NCBI GenBank assembly: GCA_964464375.1
Contig: CAYXFU010000040.1
Location: 1-28,578, forward strand
DNA from: CAIOZA01 sp964464375
Lineage (GTDB): Bacteria; Bacteroidota; Ignavibacteria; Kapaibacteriales; UBA2268
Length of the DNA: 28,578 nucleotides
Reading direction: 5' to 3'
Shown here: in pieces, positions 23,460 through 28,578 of the stretch
Layout of the letters: the number at the start of each line of letters is the position of its first letter
Numbering within the stretch: position 1 is the first letter of the stretch
Program-made: the position numbers and the translations under genes
Notes under the pieces: generated by a model
Database searches by the model: none
Told to the model about the DNA's origin: nothing
The model's input: only the letters and a program-made list of their open reading frames with translations

Positions 23460-23485
23460 ATTAAGCTCCTAATAAAATTTTAAAA

Positions 23486-24790
23486 TTAAATAATGGTCAT
23501 TCCCAATGTTTCCATAAAGGAATCAATTCTGCCCATTGTTTTAGCTTCGTCGAATTCACGTTCATCGCCCATGTTACCTTCGAAAGCCATAACAGGATAT
23601 CCAGCTTCAATCAATGCCAGGCGATTTTCGGCAATACCTAGGGAAAGCCCTTCACATCCGCGGTTGTAGTGAAGTAACACACCGTCGATTTTCCACTGCT
23701 TGGCTATTTTAATCATCATATCGCTTTTCAGGTGCGGTGAATAGAAGTGTTGCCATTCCGGTTTGCTGAGATTCCAGTCAGCCAGAATTTTCAAAGCCTG
23801 ATCGCGGGTTGTGATATCTATACCTAATTCCTTGGGTGTAGTGCGAGGACCCCATGTACCATCGGGTTTATCTTCCCAAACACCAATCAATCCGAATGTA
23901 TAAAGAGAACCAACGGACACGGCTCCAAATTTTTCGAGATATCTGAAAACGCTGAGGAATCCCCATGGTGGCTGAGTATCGGACATCAATCTGCATCTTT
24001 CGTGTGCAATAGCACCAATTCCATTTGCGACTCTATATTTTACTTCATCTAGAAGTTCCTCATAAAAGTCTGCGACTACCTTTGAGTGCTTTTCTAATGT
24101 TCCGAGAACATAAAGAGAGTACATACTCTTTTCGTCAATTGGAGTTGGTACAGTCATATTCAATAGGCAAATCTCAGCCCATAATGCTGTTGCACGACAT
24201 TCGTTATTAACAGCTTCGATGAGAAGATCATCGTTATATTCTCTTCCTGTAGTTTTTTTGAGCCATTCGATGCCGTCGTGCATCTGATTGACCAGATACT
24301 CAATTTTACTATCAGAAACGCTGTTGTAGGGACCAACTGCAACATCTATGCTGTATGTTGGTATTCCACCTTCCAATTCAGAAGCGACCTGATACCATTT
24401 GGAATGGCTGCAGCAAATATGATCCTGCCACATGAAATCAGGTTTAGGAAATTTGCCGCCAAAAGCATATTCATCAAGGATGATTGATCCCCAATATGAA
24501 CGCATGTATGAACAAAGATCGCGTGCATAACCCTTTTTCTCAGTTGCTTCAAGGCAACGCAAAGAAAATTCTTTATTGAATGCAATGCTTGCTCCGTAAG
24601 GCTCTCCCGTTATTGGGAAGATATCATTTCCGAGTCCGGCGGGGATAGCTCCAAAGCTCCACGCACCACCAGCCCATCTCAATCCGCCTTTTTCATGAGC
24701 ACTTGCATAATTTGTATAGAAATCATTACGAATTTCTTTAGCTTTATTCCAGCATTTTAAAGTTTCAGTTTTATAATTTGGTATCGACAT
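23486..24790 (-). CDS. bzdO: Benzoyl-CoA reductase, large catalytic subunit (BcrB/BadE/BzdO)
   Basis: 434 residues, matching BcrB/BzdO length. Family segments include GGAWSFGAIPAGLGNDIFPI (41-60), LCSYMRSYWGS with Cys93 (92-102), DHICCSHSKWYQ with Cys126/Cys127 (about 123-134), and a C-terminal NRGCEG segment with FEGNMGDEREFDEAKTMGRI. With BzdN it forms the dimer holding the low-potential Fe-S cluster and the benzoyl-CoA site, where two electrons reduce the ring to cyclohexa-1,5-diene-1-carbonyl-CoA. It is cytoplasmic and oxygen-sensitive by family. It follows bzdN by 15 bases, with AAAGGA before the ATG. Confidence 0.93.
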   Translation of the reverse strand: MSIPNYKTETLKCWNKAKEIRNDFYTNYASAHEKGGLRWAGGAWSFGAIPAGLGNDIFPITGEPYGASIAFNKEFSLRCLEATEKKGYARDLCSYMRSYWGSIILDEYAFGGKFPKPDFMWQDHICCSHSKWYQVASELEGGIPTYSIDVAVGPYNSVSDSKIEYLVNQMHDGIEWLKKTTGREYNDDLLIEAVNNECRATALWAEICLLNMTVPTPIDEKSMYSLYVLGTLEKHSKVVADFYEELLDEVKYRVANGIGAIAHERCRLMSDTQPPWGFLSVFRYLEKFGAVSVGSLYTFGLIGVWEDKPDGTWGPRTTPKELGIDITTRDQALKILADWNLSKPEWQHFYSPHLKSDMMIKIAKQWKIDGVLLHYNRGCEGLSLGIAENRLALIEAGYPVMAFEGNMGDEREFDEAKTMGRIDSFMETLGMTII

Positions 24791-24805
24791 TATTTTCCTT
24801 TCTAA

Positions 24806-25933
24806 TTAGAATAAATCATCTTCTTGAAGCATTTCCAGGAATGCTTCAACACGGATTTTAAATTGACCGATTGGCACTGTTACATCGAACTCGAGGAACA
24901 AAGTTTTGATATCATTAGCCTGCAATGCTTTTGTAATCGCGGGTATATCAAGTTCATGTGGATCGCAGAACTTCTGCTGAATTACAATAGCTCCCTTTAC
25001 ATCAAATTCTTTAGCCATTGAAAGAATATGTGGTATTCTGGTTCTGTCAATCCAGTCCTTACTTGGGCATGCCGGACGCTCTATATATCTTGTAGCAATC
25101 GATTCAACCAGGTTTTCGTTTGGTTTCACATTATTCCAGAAGTAGCGTGTTCCGATGCAGTGATCGTCAGCTACTACTGTTCCGTTAACTGATTCTACCA
25201 TCTTAATAAAAGGAATATCGTCGTTTTCGCTACCAAGCACCATCAATCGTGTACCAGAATTTTTAGAATATGATTTGCCTCCAGAAAGCTCTGCGAGCAA
25301 TTCCTTCAATGCCTGAGTGTGTTCTCTTTTGTCAACCATCTGCTGAGAAATCGCAATTTCCATAGTGTCGGCACCTGAAACAGGAGGATTGTCAATCTTT
25401 TTGTATGTATATAGTTCGTGCATAAGAGCACGGTTTTCGTTCATTATATCAATACCGTTCTGAATATTTTCATCGGTCAGCTCTCTTCCAATCCATTTTT
25501 CAAGGGCTTTTCTGAACTGAGTAATTTCTTCAGTTAGATATGGAGTTGCATGAGGACTCTGCACGTTATTGGGCATAGGCAGATAGTACTCGAAATCAAC
25601 CGGTATGTGTTTGGTCCAGCTTGTATATGCTTGCCTGATGTGAAGACACGACTGGGCAATCATAATGCCGTCAAGATAGTCATAGCGTCCTTTCAATCCC
25701 TGAGCCAGGCAGTCGCGGCTGAATGGGCAATACATTCCAAATATATGAGCTTCAGTCACATCATGTGGTTCGTGACTTCCCAATATCCTAACAGGCAATA
25801 TATCTGCAGCATAAAGAATTTCTTCGGGAACGTAGGTGCAAAAGTAACCCATAACCTTCCCACCAGTCCTAGCCTTCCAGTCTTTAGCATATTGATGTCG
25901 ATTTTTTTCCCATTGCACAAATTTATCAATCAT
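24806..25933 (-). CDS. bzdN: Benzoyl-CoA reductase, small catalytic subunit (BcrC/BadD/BzdN)
   Basis: 375 residues, the size of BcrC/BzdN. Family positions include FCTYVPEEILYAADILPVRI with Cys32 (31-50), MYCPFSRDCLAQGLKGRYDY with Cys69 and Cys75 (67-86), AQSC with Cys96, DDHCIGTRYFW with Cys229, and QKFCDPHELD with Cys293. It partners BzdO in the dearomatising dimer. It is the first gene of the 22-gene run and has the best ribosome binding site seen, AAGGAG at 25939-25944, five bases before the ATG, consistent with a fresh translation start after the non-coding leader. 2-Hydroxyacyl-CoA dehydratases are homologous, but the neighbours (ferredoxin, Oah, Dch, Had) settle the role. Confidence 0.94.
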   Translation of the reverse strand: MIDKFVQWEKNRHQYAKDWKARTGGKVMGYFCTYVPEEILYAADILPVRILGSHEPHDVTEAHIFGMYCPFSRDCLAQGLKGRYDYLDGIMIAQSCLHIRQAYTSWTKHIPVDFEYYLPMPNNVQSPHATPYLTEEITQFRKALEKWIGRELTDENIQNGIDIMNENRALMHELYTYKKIDNPPVSGADTMEIAISQQMVDKREHTQALKELLAELSGGKSYSKNSGTRLMVLGSENDDIPFIKMVESVNGTVVADDHCIGTRYFWNNVKPNENLVESIATRYIERPACPSKDWIDRTRIPHILSMAKEFDVKGAIVIQQKFCDPHELDIPAITKALQANDIKTLFLEFDVTVPIGQFKIRVEAFLEMLQEDDLF

Positions 25934-26350
25934 TTAAACTCCTTATAAATTAGGTAAATATGTTTACTATTAAAAATTATTCAACTCATTTAAAATAAAA
26001 TGGAACTAATTTAGTCCTATTACTTTCGATAATAATACCCCTTCAAGATTATTTAAGACAAAAAAACATTCTCCCAGAAATACAGCTCTAAGCTGCGAAT
26101 ATTTTGGGTTGGATTTAGTCAATAATCAAAAAAAACAAAGGCATAAGTAATAAAATATAGACGAATAAACTAAGCAAAGAATAACAATAAAGAAACAAAT
26201 ATATTTGAATTGATAAAGATGGCTTATTTGCCAAACTTAGATTAATGATGAGTGAATTTTGCTTCCATCACTCTTTCAAAGAAACAATAAAAAGAACAAA
26301 ATGAAATTACCAAAAAAACACTAAAAAAACCAATATTTTTATAATAAAAT
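25934..26350. other. 417-base non-coding leader between the thiolase and bzdN
   Basis: This is the only stretch over 300 bases without a gene. It is very AT-rich and contains no plausible coding frame. I see small dyads (25954-25967, 26002-26017, CAAATATATTTG at 26196-26207, and GAGTGA/TCACTC at 26250-26273) and the bzdN ribosome binding site at 25939-25944. No strong sigma-70 promoter appears towards bzdN. The nearest is TTGAAT (25979-25984), 16 bases, then CATATT (25957-25962). Just after the thiolase stop, minus-strand T runs occur but no GC-containing stem, so a terminator there is unproven. The size of the gap suggests a regulated promoter for the reductase operon. Confidence 0.6.
25954..25967. 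promoter_or_regulatory. Candidate operator dyad upstream of bzdN
   Basis: GTAAATATGTTTAC contains a perfect 5-bp inverted repeat, GTAAA/TTTAC, with a 4-base centre, 21-34 bases before the bzdN ATG and overlapping the weak -10 candidate. A repressor or activator could bind here. A second, imperfect dyad GGAACTAATTTAGTCC (26002-26017) lies 35 bases further upstream. In such AT-rich DNA short dyads arise by chance, so this is only a candidate. Confidence 0.3.
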
Positions 26351-27541
26351 TTAATATTCCCGTTTAATAATTATTGCGGTGCTAACTCCACCACCTCCGC
26401 ATATAGACGCTAATCCGAACGTTTTATCCAATTTTTTTAGTGCGTAATAAAGCGTAATGATTATCCTAGCTCCGCTGATACCTGTAGGATGCCCTAAAGC
26501 AATTGCTCCTCCATTTACATTCAACTTATCATTATCGATTCCAAGTGCTAGCTGATTTGCCAGAACCTGTACAGCAAAGGCTTCATTAATCTCAATCAAA
26601 TCAATATCATCCAAAGTCATCCCGGCATTTGACAATACCTTTGGAATTGCAAAAGCAGGACCTTCTCCCATGAATGCAGGATCAACTGCAAGTTCTGCAA
26701 AACCAATTATTGAAAACAGTGGGTTTAGACCATTAGCAATTGCATTTTCTCTGCTAGTAATAACCATTGCGGCTGAGCCGTCACTCAACCCGCATGAATT
26801 AGCGGCTGTAACCGTTCCATCTTTTCGAAAAACTGGTTTCAGAGTTGCAATTTTAGATTTATCTATATCAAATCGTATGGTTTCATCTTTGTCAAACACG
26901 ATTTCTGTGCTTGTCTTTGTAGCAGGTATGTTAATAGGTACAATTTCATCATTAAACCAGCCGTTACTTTGAGCAGATGCGGCTCTTATGTGGCTCTGAA
27001 CAGCAAAATCATCCTGTGCCTCGCGTGTTATATTATATTTTGAGTTTAAATTTTCGGCAGTTTCGCCCATACCCATATTAATTAAAGGATCAATACTATC
27101 GCTCCAGCCATCTTCAAGAGTTTTATTGCCCATCTTGAAGCCTTCCCAACGAGCACCCTTCAACAGATATGGAATATTACTCATACTTTCGAATCCGCCA
27201 ACAAGAACGTTCGTGGATTTATTAAGCCGTATTGCATTGGATGCGAGCTCAAGAGTTTTCATCCCGGATGGACAAGCCATATTAACAGTGAAAACAGGAA
27301 CCGGCAGACCAATGCCTCCTCTGATAGCGGCTGTTCGTGCAGGATTAGGACCATTACCAGCCTGACGGCAATTGCCGAGAATAACATTATCAATATCTTT
27401 AGGATTTAATCCGGTGCGGCGAACGGCTTCACGAATCGATACAGCTCCTACATCCCAGGATTGAATACCTCGAAGAGAACCGCCGAATTTACCCATAGGT
27501 GTTCGGACAGCAGATACTACTACTATATCACTCAGATTCAC
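26351..27541 (-). CDS. Acetyl-CoA C-acetyltransferase / 3-oxoacyl-CoA thiolase
   Basis: 396 residues, a canonical thiolase. The nucleophile is Cys90 in NMACPSGMK, with NEAFAVQVLA, His351 in GGAIALGHPTG, and Cys381 in CGGGGVS. It condenses or cleaves acetyl- and 3-oxoacyl-CoA. Next to the SDR dehydrogenase it suggests acetoacetyl-CoA or 3-oxoacyl-CoA turnover in the last steps of aromatic degradation. Polyhydroxybutyrate synthesis (PhaA/PhaB-like pair) is another possibility, though no synthase is in view. The start is GTG: the codon at 27541-27539 reads GTG, the next ATG is 16 residues inside and would cut off the conserved VSAVRTP strand, and AAGAG stands about nine bases upstream. Confidence 0.9.
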   Translation of the reverse strand: MNLSDIVVVSAVRTPMGKFGGSLRGIQSWDVGAVSIREAVRRTGLNPKDIDNVILGNCRQAGNGPNPARTAAIRGGIGLPVPVFTVNMACPSGMKTLELASNAIRLNKSTNVLVGGFESMSNIPYLLKGARWEGFKMGNKTLEDGWSDSIDPLINMGMGETAENLNSKYNITREAQDDFAVQSHIRAASAQSNGWFNDEIVPINIPATKTSTEIVFDKDETIRFDIDKSKIATLKPVFRKDGTVTAANSCGLSDGSAAMVITSRENAIANGLNPLFSIIGFAELAVDPAFMGEGPAFAIPKVLSNAGMTLDDIDLIEINEAFAVQVLANQLALGIDNDKLNVNGGAIALGHPTGISGARIIITLYYALKKLDKTFGLASICGGGGVSTAIIIKREY

Positions 27542-27590
27542 TTTGATTCACTCTTAAAAAATTAAAATGCTAATTAGACTTTGCTTTACC

Positions 27591-28334
27591 TTAAATATAT
27601 TGACCGCCATCGACTTTAATAACCTCGCCAGTGATGTGCGATGAGTAATCACTGCATAAAAAAGCTACAACATTTGCTACATCTTCAGGTTTACCGAATC
27701 TGTTCAGTGTGATTTCCTGAAGAGCTGTTTTGAGTGCGTCCTCCGGTAAATTTTTCGTCATCTCAGTTTCAATCAATCCAGGTGCCACTGCATTCACATT
27801 TACCGAATAACGTCCCATCTCCTTAGCTATAGACTTTGTCAAACCAATAATTCCGGCTTTAGCCGCTGAATAATTGGACTGACCAAACTTGCCACGCATC
27901 CCGTTTATTGAGCTGATATTCACAATCTTACCGCTGTTCTGTGCCTTGAAGTATGGAATCACTGCATGGATATAATTAAAATATCCTTTAAGATTGATAT
28001 TTATCACTGTGTCCCACTGCTCTTCGGTCATCTTCCAGATAACAGAATCTTTGTTGACACCTGCGTTATTGACAAGAATATCAATATGTCCAAATAAATC
28101 ATGAAAATATTTGATGGCACTCTCTGCCTGATTAAAGTTTGATATATCTGCACTGAAAAATTCACATTTTCTTCCAAGCAATTTTACCTGCTCAATCGTA
28201 ACCTGAGCATTTGCAACGGAAGCAATGTCAACAAAACCGATATCAGCACCCAATTCAGCCAGCTTAAGCAGAATCGAATTGCCTATTCCACGGCATCCAC
28301 CTGTAACTATTGCAGTTTTTCCAGTAAAATTCAT
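27591..28334 (-). CDS. Short-chain dehydrogenase/reductase, 3-hydroxyacyl-CoA dehydrogenase or FabG/PhaB-like
   Basis: 247 residues, a classical SDR: TGGCRGIG cofactor loop (11-18), NNAG (89-92), catalytic Asn114, Ser142, Tyr155 and Lys159 (SNYSAAK), and the C-terminal VDGGQYI. FabG, PhaB and 3-hydroxyacyl-CoA dehydrogenases share this architecture. In a benzoyl-CoA locus an SDR (bzdZ in Azoarcus) is thought to act in the lower pathway, and the adjacent thiolase supports 3-hydroxyacyl-CoA oxidation. I choose the ATG at 28334. A longer frame to 28406 would add 24 hydrophobic residues absent from SDRs and would begin at the -35 box of the promoter found upstream. Confidence 0.85.
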   Translation of the reverse strand: MNFTGKTAIVTGGCRGIGNSILLKLAELGADIGFVDIASVANAQVTIEQVKLLGRKCEFFSADISNFNQAESAIKYFHDLFGHIDILVNNAGVNKDSVIWKMTEEQWDTVININLKGYFNYIHAVIPYFKAQNSGKIVNISSINGMRGKFGQSNYSAAKAGIIGLTKSIAKEMGRYSVNVNAVAPGLIETEMTKNLPEDALKTALQEITLNRFGKPEDVANVVAFLCSDYSSHITGEVIKVDGGQYI

Positions 28335-28377
28335 ATAAAAAACAATAATTCTTGATTTACTAATTTGAAGCGAACTT

Positions 28378-28406
28378 AATATATGAAAAATAATTACGAA
28401 TTTCAA
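28378..28406 (-). promoter_or_regulatory. Sigma-70-type promoter for the SDR-thiolase genes (possibly the whole run)
   Basis: On the minus strand TTGAAA (28401-28406) and TATATT (28378-28383) are separated by exactly 17 bases; each hexamer matches five of six consensus positions. A start near 28371 would give a leader of about 37 bases to the ATG at 28334. It is the best promoter I could find by eye in the window. The AT richness makes chance matches likely, but position and spacing are good. Confidence 0.55.
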
Positions 28407-28432
28407 ATGATGAAATTGAATTTAAAAATTTG

Positions 28433-28469
28433 ATCAGGATTTAAAATTCAGAAGTTTTAAAATCCTGAT
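28433..28469. terminator. Hairpin upstream of the SDR promoter, possible terminator of the preceding unit
   Basis: ATCAGGATTT (28433-28442) and AAATCCTGAT (28460-28469) form a perfect 10-bp stem; four more A-T pairs are possible past one bulged base. On the minus strand the stem is followed by CAAATTTTTAAA, moderately T-rich; on the plus strand by ATTTAAAAATTT. It could end a transcript entering from the right. No gene is visible between it and the window end, so what it terminates is unknown. Confidence 0.45.
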
Positions 28470-28578
28470 ATTTAAAAATTTCAACCGGTGATTATGAAGG
28501 AAATTATATAAACCCGAATTGTTCATTAGAACGTTATCTATTCATTGAAAACACTGTTCAGTTGTGTCATCGTATGTT

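Noticed and set aside
26196..26207. Bacteroidetes-type promoter (TAnnTTTG) upstream of bzdN
   Set aside because: The perfect palindrome CAAATATATTTG gives a TATATTTG match on both strands, but no matching upstream TTTG element lies at the required spacing (the nearest is about 28 bases away).
26280..26350. Intrinsic terminator just after the thiolase
   Set aside because: Minus-strand T runs exist, but the only stems are A-T only and imperfect; not convincing.
28335..28406. Upstream start of the SDR giving an N-terminal hydrophobic segment (possible signal peptide)
   Set aside because: Classical SDRs start a few residues before the cofactor strand, and the extra codons overlap the promoter elements.
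1..28578. CRISPR arrays, tRNA/rRNA genes, insertion sequences, phage genes
   Set aside because: None seen: no regularly spaced repeats, no transposase or integrase frames, and no tRNA-like cloverleaf noticed in the few intergenic stretches.

Overview
The window is one dense, AT-rich (by eye about 38-40% GC) bacterial catabolic locus with every recognisable gene on the minus strand. It encodes anaerobic degradation of aromatic compounds through benzoyl-CoA. Many genes have Shine-Dalgarno sites, and the best promoter is of ordinary sigma-70 form (TTGAAA, 17 bases, TATATT). I cannot name the phylum. The chemistry implies an anaerobe or facultative anaerobe that dearomatises with ATP. Known relatives of this reductase type are the Bzd enzymes of Azoarcus/Aromatoleum.

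Layout, in transcription order (right to left). (1) 28334-26351: an SDR dehydrogenase and an acetyl-CoA acetyltransferase-type thiolase behind a good promoter. (2) 26350-25934: a 417-base non-coding leader with small dyads. (3) 25933-18682: the ATP-dependent benzoyl-CoA reductase (bzdN, O, P, Q), its 2x[4Fe-4S] ferredoxin, a large NuoG-like/GltD-like fused ferredoxin oxidoreductase, and a 68-residue Cys protein. (4) 18655-16580: an ADP-forming acyl-CoA synthetase. (5) 16554-6495: a module not expected in such an operon. It holds a single HgdB/BcrC-like double-cubane-family protein, two ketopantoate-reductase-like paralogues flanking a HisC-like aminotransferase, a MobA/MocA-like cytidylyltransferase, XdhC, an FAD subunit, a fused [2Fe-2S]+molybdenum hydroxylase, and a third BcrA/HgdC-type ATPase. 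(6) 6485-3474: the three 'lower' ring enzymes, namely 6-hydroxycyclohexene-carbonyl-CoA dehydrogenase, 6-oxocyclohexene-carbonyl-CoA hydrolase and dienoyl-CoA hydratase. (7) 3449-154: a divergent thiolase and a 3-hydroxyacyl-CoA dehydrogenase/crotonase fusion, followed by a strong terminator at 96-128.

How it works together: the oxidoreductase recharges the ferredoxin, the ferredoxin feeds the BzdPQ ATPase, and BzdNO reduces benzoyl-CoA to cyclohexadienoyl-CoA. Hydratase, dehydrogenase and hydrolase then yield 3-hydroxypimelyl-CoA, which the dehydrogenase and thiolase genes can shorten towards glutaryl-CoA and acetyl-CoA. From bzdN to the terminator there are 22 genes in about 25.8 kb with no gap above 66 bases, so this looks like one long operon. 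The embedded middle module is the most novel part. It could be an upper pathway feeding benzoyl-CoA (for example from an amino acid or a substituted or heteroaromatic compound), or a separate low-potential reduction system sharing the same ferredoxin. No AMP-forming benzoate-CoA ligase, transporter, regulator, electron-transfer flavoprotein or glutaryl-CoA dehydrogenase was found in the window.
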